From contig JAIYCU010000009.1 in the NCBI GenBank assembly GCA_027487835.1, positions 32,378 to 96,377 on the forward strand: a DNA stretch of 64,000 nucleotides, in the 5' to 3' direction. The position numbers and the translations under genes are program-made. This document shows positions 38,173 through 47,524 of the stretch, piece after piece. The notes under the pieces are model-generated. The model was not told the DNA's origin. It saw nothing but the letters and a program-made list of their open reading frames with translations, and did not search any database. How positions within the stretch are numbered: the first letter of the stretch is position 1; every line of letters starts with the position of its first letter. The stretch comes from Bacteroidota bacterium. Lineage in GTDB: Bacteria; Bacteroidota; Bacteroidia; UKL13-3.

Positions 38173-39333
38173 TTAGGTTTTTCTGATGCTGAAATAAAAA
38201 GTACTGCCTTGGCCAATAGTTGATTCTAGCCAAATATTACCACCAAGGGTTTCGCATATTTTTTTGCAAATGGCCAATCCAACACCGCTTCCATTATACT
38301 CACCTGGCTCATGAAGTTTTTGAAAGGCTTCAAATACTTTAGCAAAATACATGTCTTCAATGCCAATTCCATTATCTGAAACCGAAAACTCCCAATGGGA
38401 ATCATTTTCTATTGCATGAATATTGATTTGCGGTTCAACATTGATTTTTCTATATTTTATTGCATTTGAAATTAAGTGATGAAAAACTTGAAGCAACAAA
38501 TTGCGGGAAATGGTTAGGGTAGGTAATTCATTGAAGCTAATTTGGGCTTTTGTATCTTTTATTTTATTTTTTTCAAGCAAACAAATTTCATTGATTAATT
38601 GGTTTAAGTCGACAGAGCTAGGCGGTTCTGCATGTTTTCCAATTCTAGAAAACTCCAAAATATTGGAGATAACTTTACGCATACGAGCCGCACCATCGGA
38701 GGCATAATGAATATATTCTCTGCCTTTTTCCCCTAATACTTCTCCATATTTCTTCTCTAATAAACCTAAAAAGCTGCTCACCATTCTAAGTGGTTCTTGT
38801 AGATCGTGAGAGGCGATATAGGCAAATTGTTCTAATTCATTATTGGTGGTAAGAAGGTCATTATTTAGTTTTTCTAAAGACTGTTCATATAATCTTCTTT
38901 CAGTTACATCTTGCATAGCGCCAATCATCCGTAAGGCCCTGCCGTTTTTGTCCCTAATAACAGTTGCTTTATTGACAATATAGGCATAGGTATTATCTGG
39001 TTTTTTAACCCTGCATTCATAGGTCCAAAATTCTCCACCTTTTGCCATTACATTCAATATAAATTCTCTACTAGCTCGGTAGTCCTCGGGGTGTACCATT
39101 GAGAAAATATAATTAATTAATTCTTCTCTTGAGACACGCTTTTTTCCAAAGAGTTGGTTAAAGGCATCATTTGTATATACTTTGTTGGTTTCTATGTTCC
39201 AATCCCATATTGCATCACTGGTGGCTTTGGCAACATATTCAAACCTTTCAATGCTTTCTTTAAGCGCTATATGATTGTCTTTTATATCACCAATTTGTGT
39301 GACTATTTGAGGGTTTTTAGGCATGTTTTTCAT
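38173..39333 (-). CDS. PAS-domain histidine kinase (complete)
   Basis: The 386-residue cytoplasmic kinase has a PAS/PAC domain (about 25-148; SDAIWDWNIETNKVYTN, GAMQDVTERRL), a DHp with phosphoacceptor His176 (IASHDLQEPLRMV), and an ATPase domain with LISNAIKYRK (N-box), DNGIGIE (G1) and GSGVGLAICKK (G2). It lacks membrane spans and a receiver. Its DHp and ATPase domains closely resemble those of the giant CheB/CheR hybrid nearby, suggesting a duplication, but here every catalytic motif is intact. It could supply phosphoryl groups to the incomplete proteins of this cluster. No cognate regulator is adjacent. Confidence 0.92.
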   Translation of the reverse strand: MKNMPKNPQIVTQIGDIKDNHIALKESIERFEYVAKATSDAIWDWNIETNKVYTNDAFNQLFGKKRVSREELINYIFSMVHPEDYRASREFILNVMAKGGEFWTYECRVKKPDNTYAYIVNKATVIRDKNGRALRMIGAMQDVTERRLYEQSLEKLNNDLLTTNNELEQFAYIASHDLQEPLRMVSSFLGLLEKKYGEVLGEKGREYIHYASDGAARMRKVISNILEFSRIGKHAEPPSSVDLNQLINEICLLEKNKIKDTKAQISFNELPTLTISRNLLLQVFHHLISNAIKYRKINVEPQINIHAIENDSHWEFSVSDNGIGIEDMYFAKVFEAFQKLHEPGEYNGSGVGLAICKKICETLGGNIWLESTIGQGSTFYFSIRKT

Positions 39334-39434
39334 CTCATTGCTTAGCTAAATTAGCTAAAAGCTTGCAAACTATCTTTATTCAATAAATATTGTTGAACAT
39401 ATAAAGGAAATATATGATTCAAAAAGGCAAAATA

Positions 39435-40718
39435 CTATAAGTGCGCAACTGCTGATTCTAGGCGCATCCCGCGTGAACCCTTAATAAAAACAAAATGTTT
39501 CCTTAACTTTTTAATTTGATCTGATTTTAAGAGTTCATCAGTAGTTGTAAATTGCAAAAATGTGGTTTTAGTGTCCGCAAAGGCATGGCCAATTAACCAA
39601 ACATTAGATAAGCCTAGATTTTCACAATAATCAACTAGGTTTTGATGCTCCTCTGCTTCATACTTTCCTAGTTCAAACATATCTCCCAAAATATAAACTT
39701 TATTTTCGCCAGGCAAGGCTGCAAAATTTCGTATACTGGCCATCATGCTGCTTGGGTTGGCATTGTATGCATCTAAAAATATTTTATTATTGGCAGTTTC
39801 AAGGTATTCCGAACGTAGATTTTGCGGTTTGTAGATACCTATGCCTTTTGCAATTTGGTTTGGCTGCATTTTAAAATATAAGCCAATTGCCACTGCTGCC
39901 ATGATGTTTTCTAAATTATAATCGCCACTTAAATGACTTTCCATGGCAATATTATTTACTTCAAACTTGATAGTGGGTTGCAGTAGCACTTTTTTCGCTT
40001 GATAATCGGCTGTCGTATTTTCATCTGCACTATAGGTAATTCTGTTTTTTAGTCGGTTTGAACCAAGCATTAAGGTCTCGTCTTTGCTATTTACAAAGGC
40101 AACTCCAATTTCTTGGGCTTCAAAATAATCATATAGTTCTGCATTGGATCGAATAACACCTTCTAAACTTCCAAAGCCTTCCAAATGGTCTTTTCCATTA
40201 TTGGTAACCAAACCTAGCGTAGGTTGCGCAATTTCACATAATAATTTATTCTCACCTTCATGATTGGCCCCCATTTCAATAACAGCTATTTCATGGCTGC
40301 TATCCAACATCAATAAGGTTAATGGTAGTCCAATATGGTTATTAAAATTGCCTGGGGTACTTAAGGTTTTAAACGCTTGGGATAACACAGAATACACTAA
40401 TTCCTTAGTAGTTGTTTTACCATTTGAGCCAACAATGGCAATGACAGGAATAGCCAATTGTTTTCTATGATATTGGGCCAGTGCCTGCAAAGTTGTTAGC
40501 ACATCCTCCACTAAGATAAAATTATCCGTTAACATTTCTGGCGCTTCGTCTATAATGGCAAAGGCTGCCCCATTCTCTATGGCATGTTTTGCAAATAGAT
40601 TTCCGTTAAAATTGCCGCCCTTTAAGGCAAAAAATAAACAATTATTACTCAGTTTTCTCGTGTCAGTGCAAATAATTGGGTATTGTAAAAATAGCGAGTA
40701 TAGCTGTTCAATGTGCAT
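39435..40718 (-). CDS. murF: UDP-N-acetylmuramoyl-tripeptide--D-alanyl-D-alanine ligase
   Basis: The 427-residue Mur ligase has an N-terminal UDP-substrate domain (1-80; CTDTRKLSNNCLFFALKG), the central ATP-binding GSNGKTTTKE (97-106), TPGNFNNHIGLPLTLL, EMGANHEGE and the C-terminal domain with LDAYNANPSSM, the MurF signature. It adds D-Ala-D-Ala to the UDP-MurNAc tripeptide, the last cytoplasmic step of peptidoglycan precursor synthesis. It lies outside a dcw cluster. It is divergent from the FG-GAP gene, with 57 bp between them. Confidence 0.96.
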   Translation of the reverse strand: MHIEQLYSLFLQYPIICTDTRKLSNNCLFFALKGGNFNGNLFAKHAIENGAAFAIIDEAPEMLTDNFILVEDVLTTLQALAQYHRKQLAIPVIAIVGSNGKTTTKELVYSVLSQAFKTLSTPGNFNNHIGLPLTLLMLDSSHEIAVIEMGANHEGENKLLCEIAQPTLGLVTNNGKDHLEGFGSLEGVIRSNAELYDYFEAQEIGVAFVNSKDETLMLGSNRLKNRITYSADENTTADYQAKKVLLQPTIKFEVNNIAMESHLSGDYNLENIMAAVAIGLYFKMQPNQIAKGIGIYKPQNLRSEYLETANNKIFLDAYNANPSSMMASIRNFAALPGENKVYILGDMFELGKYEAEEHQNLVDYCENLGLSNVWLIGHAFADTKTTFLQFTTTDELLKSDQIKKLRKHFVFIKGSRGMRLESAVAHL

Positions 40719-40749
40719 TTATTAACATTAAATTAAGCCGCTAATTTAC

Positions 40750-40757
40750 TAAGTTCG
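40750..40757 (+). promoter_or_regulatory. Predicted -7 element (TAAGTTCG)
   Basis: TAAGTTCG fits TAnnTTYG and lies 18 bp before the ATG of the FG-GAP protein in the murF divergent spacer. Confidence 0.4.
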
Positions 40758-40775
40758 TATCATAAAATTGAATCT

Positions 40776-43073
40776 ATGAAAAACAAGTTGTACTTATTTT
40801 CTGCCCTTATAGTTTTATGTTGCAATCAACTTTCTGCTCAAGTTGTAAAGTTCAATCAGTCTAATAAAGCAACAATTAGCAACAATGGCTTGGATACTTT
40901 GTTGTATCCTTTTACAGGGGGATTAAGCAATCCACAGTTTTCTAATATAGATTTAGATGGCGACAATGTGCAAGATTTGTTTGTTTTTGAACGCATTGGA
41001 AATAAGGTGTTTTGTTTCTTGCGTAAAAATAACCAATGGGTGCATGCTCCCCAATTTGAAGTGCAATTTCCCAAACTTTATAGCTGGGCATTGCTCCGAG
41101 ATTATAACTGCGATGGAAAGATGGACATCTTCACCGAAACAGATTATAATAGTCAACCTAATCCTAGCGAGTTTATATCATCCAATGGATTAAGGGTAAT
41201 AAGAAATGTTAGCACAACGCCAGGCGTTTTGTTATGGAAACAAGATAAGAACCAAATTAAGGATATGGGTGTTGCCGATTTGCCACCCTATAATTTAAAC
41301 CTTTCCATTGCAGATATTAATGCCATTGAAGACATGGATAATGATGGCGACCTCGATTTATTGGTCATGCCCAATGGTAAAAATGTGATTACCTTTTATC
41401 AGAATATGAGTAAGGAACTTAAATACGGTTGTGATTCTTTGCTCTTTAAATTTAGAGATGAATGTTGGGGTTATATGTCATACCTTGTAAACACTAATGG
41501 CTTTCTGTTGGGAGATAATAGTCCATGCTACCGCGAGTACCAAAAACATGGAAGAAAGCACAATGGTACCACCCTTACTTTGCTTGATTATGATAATGAT
41601 GGTGACAAAGATTTGCTTTATGGAGATGTTGGTTTTAATGATGTAATTTTATTAACCAATGGCAGAACTATTAATTCTCTTGGCAGAGATTCCATCATTA
41701 AACAAGATACGGTTTTCCCTGCTACAGGGCGCCGCGCTTCTATTCAGCTTTTCCCTGCCACTTTTGTAGTAGATATTAATAATGATGGAAAAAAAGATTT
41801 AATTGTTACCCCTAATTCTCCAGAGGGTGCAAAAAATAGGGATATGGTTTATAGCTATCATAATACAGCAGCTGCAGGCCATTTATTTGCCTTTCAACAA
41901 TCCGATTTTTTGGTAGGGCAAATGTTAGACTTAGGTGGTAGTAGTTCTCCGCAATTGGTAGATTTAGATAAAGATGGCGACCTTGATATGGTAGTAGCCA
42001 CCCAAGGGAATTTTTTATTTACCAGTAATAGTTATGATAGGTTAGTCTATTATGAAAATATGGGCTCAAGTTCAAAAGCTTCCTATGTGTTAAGAGATAC
42101 CAATTTCTTGAAAATTAATATAGGTTCAACCAAAATCTACAGAATGGCGCCTGCTTTTGGCGATTTAGATAACGATGGTAAGGTTGATTTACTGTTAGGC
42201 GACCAAAATGGAAGCCTTCATTATTATAAAAATATTGGATCAGGCAAAGACTATAATTTCACCAAAATCAGTGATAATTATTTTAATATTTATGCAGGCA
42301 CCTTTGCAACTCCACAGTTAGTAGATTTGAATAAAGACAATGTTTTAGATTTGATATTGGGTAGAAAAAATGGAACGCTTGCCTATTTTGAAAATAAAGG
42401 AAATAAAGATTCCGCAGTATTTTTGGCTGAGCCAAGCATCGATTCTATCGGTAAAATAAATATATCACAAGTAGCTTTGAGTCCGGGCCAACCGCCATTT
42501 TATTTCCCTGGGTATTCAAACCCACATGTGGTAGATTTAGATAAGGATGGAAATTTTGAGGTATTGGTAGGAGCTGAATCGGGTAGGGTGCATTTGTTTA
42601 GAAATTTTGATGCTAATGCCAATCGGGTTTGCGAAGAAATTACCAATATTTATAGTGACTTTCCAACGGCAACTGCCCGTGATTATGTTTTTGGAACACG
42701 CAGTGCACCCTTTTGCGGAGATATAGACGGCGATGGTATTAAAGAGTTAATGATTGGCAATACACGCGGCGGTTTACAATTATACAATCCAGTTATTAAT
42801 GGCATTATTAGCAGTGTGTCGAGCGCGAGTAAAGAAAGTTTTGAATGTGTATTATTTCCTAATCCAAGTAAGGGGCAATTTATGCTTCGGTTCAACCAGT
42901 CTCTTAAAAAGGCTAGTTATACCATTCATAGCTTAACTGGGGCTGAGATAGCAAGTGGTGAAGTAAATGGCTATGAACAATTAATTGATTTAAACCTTTC
43001 TAAAGGCTTGTATATTTTTAGTTTACAAATGGCAGATGGTGGAAAATTGAGCAGAAAAATCCTTGTAGAATAA
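40776..43073 (+). CDS. FG-GAP/VCBS-repeat secreted protein with T9SS sorting domain
   Basis: The 765-residue exported protein has a signal peptide (1-21, ending QLSAQ). About ten FG-GAP/VCBS-type repeats follow, each with an Asp-rich calcium-binding loop (for example DLDGDNVQD, DNDGDLD, DNDGDKD, DINNDGKKD, DLDKDGDLD, DLDNDGKVD, DGDGIKE), suggesting a beta-propeller-like fold. A type A T9SS C-terminal domain (about 685-765; LFPNPSKGQFML, SLSKGLYIF-like end, SRKILVE) targets it to the cell surface. No catalytic domain is evident; adhesion or ligand binding is the family expectation. Confidence 0.9.
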   Translation: MKNKLYLFSALIVLCCNQLSAQVVKFNQSNKATISNNGLDTLLYPFTGGLSNPQFSNIDLDGDNVQDLFVFERIGNKVFCFLRKNNQWVHAPQFEVQFPKLYSWALLRDYNCDGKMDIFTETDYNSQPNPSEFISSNGLRVIRNVSTTPGVLLWKQDKNQIKDMGVADLPPYNLNLSIADINAIEDMDNDGDLDLLVMPNGKNVITFYQNMSKELKYGCDSLLFKFRDECWGYMSYLVNTNGFLLGDNSPCYREYQKHGRKHNGTTLTLLDYDNDGDKDLLYGDVGFNDVILLTNGRTINSLGRDSIIKQDTVFPATGRRASIQLFPATFVVDINNDGKKDLIVTPNSPEGAKNRDMVYSYHNTAAAGHLFAFQQSDFLVGQMLDLGGSSSPQLVDLDKDGDLDMVVATQGNFLFTSNSYDRLVYYENMGSSSKASYVLRDTNFLKINIGSTKIYRMAPAFGDLDNDGKVDLLLGDQNGSLHYYKNIGSGKDYNFTKISDNYFNIYAGTFATPQLVDLNKDNVLDLILGRKNGTLAYFENKGNKDSAVFLAEPSIDSIGKINISQVALSPGQPPFYFPGYSNPHVVDLDKDGNFEVLVGAESGRVHLFRNFDANANRVCEEITNIYSDFPTATARDYVFGTRSAPFCGDIDGDGIKELMIGNTRGGLQLYNPVINGIISSVSSASKESFECVLFPNPSKGQFMLRFNQSLKKASYTIHSLTGAEIASGEVNGYEQLIDLNLSKGLYIFSLQMADGGKLSRKILVE

Positions 43074-43099
43074 CTTGAATGATGCAAAGGTAAAATTCT

Positions 43100-43107
43100 T
43101 ATATTCG
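43100..43107 (+). promoter_or_regulatory. Predicted -7 element of kbl (TATATTCG)
   Basis: TATATTCG fits TAnnTTYG, 17 bp before the kbl ATG. Confidence 0.4.
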
Positions 43108-43124
43108 CTGAAAATTCAGAGAAT

Positions 43125-44315
43125 ATGTACGGACAACTACAACAACAACTCCAAGCAGAATTAAAAGAAATTGAAGCTGCAGGTTTATATAAACGTGAAA
43201 GAATTATAGCTTCGCCTCAAGGGGCAGAAGTTACTTTAGAAAACGGTCAGCAAGTACTTATTTTTTGTGCTAATAATTACCTTGGATTGTCTTCCCATCC
43301 GAGGGTAACCACTGCGGCAAAAAACGCAATTGACACCCATGGATTTGGAATGAGTTCTGTTCGTTTTATTTGTGGTACGCAAGATATACACAAGCAATTG
43401 GAGCAAAAGATTGCTGCGTTTTTAGGCACTGAGGATACTATTTTATATGCCGCTGCTTTTGATGCCAATGGGGGTGTGTTTGAGCCTTTGTTTAACGAAA
43501 GCGATGCAATTATTAGCGATGCCTTAAACCATGCAAGTATTATTGATGGGGTTAGGCTTTGCAAGGCAGAACGCCATCGTTACGAGCACAATAATATGCA
43601 TGATCTTGAAGTGAAATTGCAAGAGACCCAACATTGCCGTAATAGAATTATAGTAACAGATGGTGTTTTTAGCATGGATGGAACCATTGCACAATTAGAT
43701 CATATTGTGGCCTTAGCAGAAAAGTATAATGCTTTAATTATGGTTGATGAATGCCATGCGAGTGGTTTCATGGGCGATAATGGAAGAGGCACACATGAAT
43801 ACAGAAATGTATTAGGTAAAATAGATATAATTACGGGTACATTAGGCAAAGCCTTAGGTGGTGCAATGGGCGGTTTTACTTCTGGTAAAAAGGAGATTAT
43901 TGATATCCTCCGTCAACGCTCGCGCCCTTATTTATTTTCTAATACTTTGGCACCGTCTATCGTTGGGGCAAGCATAGAAGTTTTAAATATGCTTACCGAA
44001 ACCACTGCCTTAAGAGATAAATTGTGGGAAAGCACCCAATACTTTAGAGCGCAAATGACTGCTGCTGGATTTGATATTAAGCCAGGAGAACATCCAATTG
44101 TACCCGTGATGTTGTATGATGCAAAACTATCCCAAGATTTTGCAGCTAGGTTGTTAGAAGAAGGTGTTTACGTGGTAGGGTTTTATTATCCAGTGGTGCC
44201 AAAAGGCCAAGCCCGTATTAGGGTTCAAATTTCTGCGGGGCATGAACAACACCATTTAGACAAAGCCATTGCTGCATTTATTAAGGTAGGGAAAGAATTA
44301 AAGGTGATTTCTTAA
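43125..44315 (+). CDS. kbl: Glycine C-acetyltransferase (2-amino-3-ketobutyrate CoA ligase)
   Basis: The 396-residue PLP enzyme of the alpha-oxoamine synthase family has [44 protein letters not shown] and the PLP lysine Lys242 in [15 protein letters not shown]. The N-terminus ([20 protein letters not shown]) and the FICGTQ and GRGTHE motifs favour Kbl over BioF or HemA. It converts 2-amino-3-ketobutyrate and CoA to glycine and acetyl-CoA in threonine breakdown. The usual partner tdh is not adjacent. Confidence 0.95.
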   Translation: MYGQLQQQLQAELKEIEAAGLYKRERIIASPQGAEVTLENGQQVLIFCANNYLGLSSHPRVTTAAKNAIDTHGFGMSSVRFICGTQDIHKQLEQKIAAFLGTEDTILYAAAFDANGGVFEPLFNESDAIISDALNHASIIDGVRLCKAERHRYEHNNMHDLEVKLQETQHCRNRIIVTDGVFSMDGTIAQLDHIVALAEKYNALIMVDECHASGFMGDNGRGTHEYRNVLGKIDIITGTLGKALGGAMGGFTSGKKEIIDILRQRSRPYLFSNTLAPSIVGASIEVLNMLTETTALRDKLWESTQYFRAQMTAAGFDIKPGEHPIVPVMLYDAKLSQDFAARLLEEGVYVVGFYYPVVPKGQARIRVQISAGHEQHHLDKAIAAFIKVGKELKVIS

Positions 44316-44369
44316 TTTGGCAAATTGCCTTTTGTATTGTATTGATTATCTGTATTATTTACAATTCGT

Positions 44370-44435
44370 TAACATTGGCCTAACAATAGGCTAACCTATA
44401 GGTAACCTTTAGCTAATCTTATCGCAATAGTTTTG
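44370..44435 (+). promoter_or_regulatory. Pho-box-like direct-repeat array and -7 box before the TonB receptor gene
   Basis: TAAC/TAAT half-sites start at 44370, 44381, 44392, 44403 and 44414, exactly 11 bp apart (TAACATTGGCC, TAACAATAGGC, TAACCTATAGG, TAACCTTTAGC, TAAT). After 10 bp comes TAGTTTTG (44428-44435), a perfect TAnnTTTG -7 box, then the ATG at 44454. There is no -33 box; the array occupies its place. Eleven-bp direct repeats are the hallmark of PhoB/PhoP-type response-regulator sites. Phosphate control is inferred. Confidence 0.7.
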
Positions 44436-44453
44436 TCGCAATTTCAACGCATT

Positions 44454-47375
44454 ATGAAAGTAAGATTAGTTTTTATTATTGCCTTATTTATGCAAGCTAC
44501 TTTATTGCTTGCAAACGCCAATACTGGTAAAATCTCTGGTAAGGTAGTCGACAAAAAAACAGGAGAAGAGTTAATTGGAGTAACGGTTGTGGTAGAAGGA
44601 ACCTCTTTTGGCGCAGCTACCGACTATGAAGGAAAATTCATTATTGGCAACCTTCAGCCAGGGATTTACACTGTCATTGCTTCTTATGTTTCTTATGGTA
44701 AAAAGTCTATCAAGGGTATAGAAGTTAAGGCAGGTGAAGTGACTAATATTGCCATTGCGCTTGAAGCGGCTTCAAAAGAATTATCTGAGGTTGTGATACA
44801 AGGTACCTTGAAGAAAGAGAATTCAAGTGCATTACTTATCCAACAAAAAAAGAGTATCTCAATTTCGGATGGAATTTCTGCAGACATGATAAAGAAAACC
44901 CCAGATGCTACTACGGGTGATGTAATGAAAAGGGTAAGTGGAACTTCTATACAGGATAATAAGTTTGCGGTTATTCGCGGCTTAAATGATCGTTATAATA
45001 CTGCCTATATTAATGGTGCACCTTTACCAAGCACAGAAAGCGATAGAAAAGCATTTTCTTTTGATATTATTCCTTCTAACATGCTTGACAATATGGTTAT
45101 CACAAAATCAGGATCAGCTGATTTGCCAGGCGACTTTGCAGGAGGTATGATTACCATTAATACAAAAGATATACCTGAGAAATCGTTTTTTTCAGTCGGT
45201 TTTAGTTTAAGTTCACATAGTATTACTACTGGTGAAACTGGTTACACTTATAATGGTGGAAAAACAGATTGGTTGGGATTTGATGATGGCACAAGAAAAT
45301 ATCCAGCAGGTGTGCCAGGCCGATTAGATTATGAAAAATCTACTGCCACAGAAAAGTATAATAATAGTTTTAGGTTTAATGATGATTGGGAAACTGTTAA
45401 AATTGATAAAATTCCAGTTAACTTTTCGATTAATGCAGCAGGTGGTAATTCTTATAAGTTAGGTTCAAAAAAGAAGAATGAATTTGGTTTTACATTGTCT
45501 GCCTCTTACAGCAATAGTAACCGCAATACCAGTGTTGATAGAATTACAGTCAATAAGCCTTTTACTTCTGTAAATGTTAATGAATTAGTTTCAAGCAACT
45601 TGGATGAAGTATTTAAAAATGAAGTTCTGGGAGGATTAATGGCAAACTTTGGTTTGAAATTAGGTTCTAATCATAAAATTTCATTTAAAAATGCTTTTAC
45701 TATTAATACGGAGGATCAAACAATTCTAAGAGGAGGAATTGATACTTACCAAGATGTTTCTTTACCTGCTTTGAGAAATACTTACTATTTCTATCAACAA
45801 AACCAATTATTAACTTCTCAACTTATTGGTGATCATTATATTAAATCTGCCAAGTTAAAAATTAACTGGGTGTTGAACAATAACATCATAAGCAGACAAA
45901 TTCCTGATTTTAGAAGGTTTAAATCTTCTGCATCATTAAAAGATCCTGGAAATTCTGAAGAGCGATTTAATTATCGCGCCTCGCTTTCAAATCAAATTGA
46001 CATTTCACAAACAGGGCGTTTTTACTCTGAATTAGATGAAAGCATTAGAAGTGCAAACCTTAATTTTCAATTGCCAGCTGCCTTTCTTTCAGGTAAAAGT
46101 GTAAAAACTGATATGAAATTTGGAGGAATGTACCAAAACAGACAACGTGATTTTCAAGCACGTGCTATGGGTTATAAAACCAACACAAATATATTACCGC
46201 AAAGCAATCCTTTTTATGAATTGCCATTAGGTGAGATTTTTCTAGAAGAAAAGTTTAAACAAGACACATTTTTTATTGATGAACGTATCAATCCACAAGA
46301 TGTATACAAAGCTTATTCTAACCTTGGGGCAGCTTATTTAATGTTAGACCAAAGAATCTTAAGTAGAATTAGAATGAGCTATGGCGTGAGATTTGAAACC
46401 TATCGTCAAGTATTAGAAAGTAAGGATCAAACTAATAATGATATTAAAGTTGATACAACCTTTACTGATTTCTTGCCATCAATTAATTTCACCTATGAAC
46501 TAACAGAAAAAACCAATATCAGGGCTTCTTATTTTAGATCGCTTGCAAGGCCTGAATTTAGAGAGTTGGCCCCTTTCCAGTTTTATGATTTTAATTATAA
46601 TACTGTGGTTGCTGGTAATACAGCATTGGCTCGCACCCGAATTAACAATTATGATTTAAGGTTTGAATATTACCCAGGAGAAGGGCAATTAATGTCTGCC
46701 TCTTTATTTTACAAAACATTTGAAAATGCAATTGAGCAAGTTTATGAAAACGTAGGTTCAACTCAACTTGGTTATACTAGCAATGCAAGCGCTACAAATT
46801 ATGGTATTGAATTAGAATTGAGAAAGAACTTTGACTTTTTAGATGCTGCTTTTAAAACCGAGTTTTTACGTAAGTTTAGTTTTACTATTAATTATGCTTA
46901 TATAATTTCGGAAGTTAAATTGGATCCTTCTATATCGCCTGCGCAAATTGGAACTCGTCCTTTGCAAGGCCAATCACCATACATTTTAAATACAAGTTTT
47001 CAGTTTTTTGACCCTAAATCAAACTTGTCAGCTGCTATCTTTTTAAATAGAGTTGGAAGAAGAATTGCTTTTGTTCGTGAAAAAAATGGAACAGCACCAG
47101 ATTTATATGAAAATCCAAGAACAGTTATTGATATTTCAGTGTCAAAAAGATTATATAAAGGCTTAGAGGCTAAATTTGTGATTGGTGATTTATTGCACCA
47201 AGATCTAGTGTTTTACCAAGATAATAATGACAACAAGAAGTATGATAAATACGACTACAAAACTTTGGTTGACCCTGCAGTAGTTGGCACTCCTGATTCA
47301 GGAAAAAGAGACAATACTATTTTTAGATATAAAATGGGCTTAACCTTAAGTTTTGGATTGAGTTATAAATTCTAA
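44454..47375 (+). CDS. TonB-dependent receptor with CarboxypepD_reg-like domain
   Basis: The 973-residue outer-membrane protein has a signal peptide (MKVRLVFIIALFMQATLLLANA), a carboxypeptidase-regulatory-like beta-sandwich (about 25-105; GKVVDKKTGEELIGVTV, TDYEGKF, GIYTVIASYVSYG), a plug domain (about 125-235; DVMKRVSGTSIQDNKFAVIRGL, GSADLPGDFAGGMI), and a large beta-barrel with a terminal aromatic strand (LSFGLSYKF). I chose ATG 44454 because the signal peptide starts there and a -7 box lies just upstream; a TTG 21 bp earlier would fall in the promoter. No SusD partner is present. The substrate is unknown, but the Pho-box-like promoter and the nearby secreted phosphatase point to phosphorus-containing compounds. 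Confidence 0.92.
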   Translation: MKVRLVFIIALFMQATLLLANANTGKISGKVVDKKTGEELIGVTVVVEGTSFGAATDYEGKFIIGNLQPGIYTVIASYVSYGKKSIKGIEVKAGEVTNIAIALEAASKELSEVVIQGTLKKENSSALLIQQKKSISISDGISADMIKKTPDATTGDVMKRVSGTSIQDNKFAVIRGLNDRYNTAYINGAPLPSTESDRKAFSFDIIPSNMLDNMVITKSGSADLPGDFAGGMITINTKDIPEKSFFSVGFSLSSHSITTGETGYTYNGGKTDWLGFDDGTRKYPAGVPGRLDYEKSTATEKYNNSFRFNDDWETVKIDKIPVNFSINAAGGNSYKLGSKKKNEFGFTLSASYSNSNRNTSVDRITVNKPFTSVNVNELVSSNLDEVFKNEVLGGLMANFGLKLGSNHKISFKNAFTINTEDQTILRGGIDTYQDVSLPALRNTYYFYQQNQLLTSQLIGDHYIKSAKLKINWVLNNNIISRQIPDFRRFKSSASLKDPGNSEERFNYRASLSNQIDISQTGRFYSELDESIRSANLNFQLPAAFLSGKSVKTDMKFGGMYQNRQRDFQARAMGYKTNTNILPQSNPFYELPLGEIFLEEKFKQDTFFIDERINPQDVYKAYSNLGAAYLMLDQRILSRIRMSYGVRFETYRQVLESKDQTNNDIKVDTTFTDFLPSINFTYELTEKTNIRASYFRSLARPEFRELAPFQFYDFNYNTVVAGNTALARTRINNYDLRFEYYPGEGQLMSASLFYKTFENAIEQVYENVGSTQLGYTSNASATNYGIELELRKNFDFLDAAFKTEFLRKFSFTINYAYIISEVKLDPSISPAQIGTRPLQGQSPYILNTSFQFFDPKSNLSAAIFLNRVGRRIAFVREKNGTAPDLYENPRTVIDISVSKRLYKGLEAKFVIGDLLHQDLVFYQDNNDNKKYDKYDYKTLVDPAVVGTPDSGKRDNTIFRYKMGLTLSFGLSYKF

Positions 47376-47446
47376 GTTTTTAGCATTCTAGTAGCGATAT
47401 TCTTATAGGTTCAAAAGGTATTTTGATGCATTTCAATTTGCTTAGA

Positions 47447-47501
47447 TAACATTTTGGTAACAATTTGTTATTCTATAGCTAATAGCCACAAATTAAATTT
47501 G
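47447..47501 (+). promoter_or_regulatory. Second Pho-box-like array and -7 box, same geometry
   Basis: Half-sites TAAC (47447), TAAC (47458), TATT (47469) and TAAT (47480) are again 11 bp apart. Ten bp after the last one lies TAAATTTG (47494-47501), an exact TAnnTTTG box. The ATG is at 47525. The 10-bp gap equals that of the TonB receptor promoter, indicating regulation by the same protein. Confidence 0.65.
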
Positions 47502-47524
47502 TTAATATTAAATTAATATACATT

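Noticed and set aside
40723..40757. Third Pho-box-like array in the murF/FG-GAP spacer
   Set aside because: Only two TAA-type half-sites are 11 bp apart (40723, 40734); the next one breaks the register and the gap to the -7 box does not match.
43125..44315. BioF (8-amino-7-oxononanoate synthase)
   Set aside because: Same superfamily, but the N-terminus, FICGTQ and GRGTHE motifs match Kbl, and no bio genes are near.
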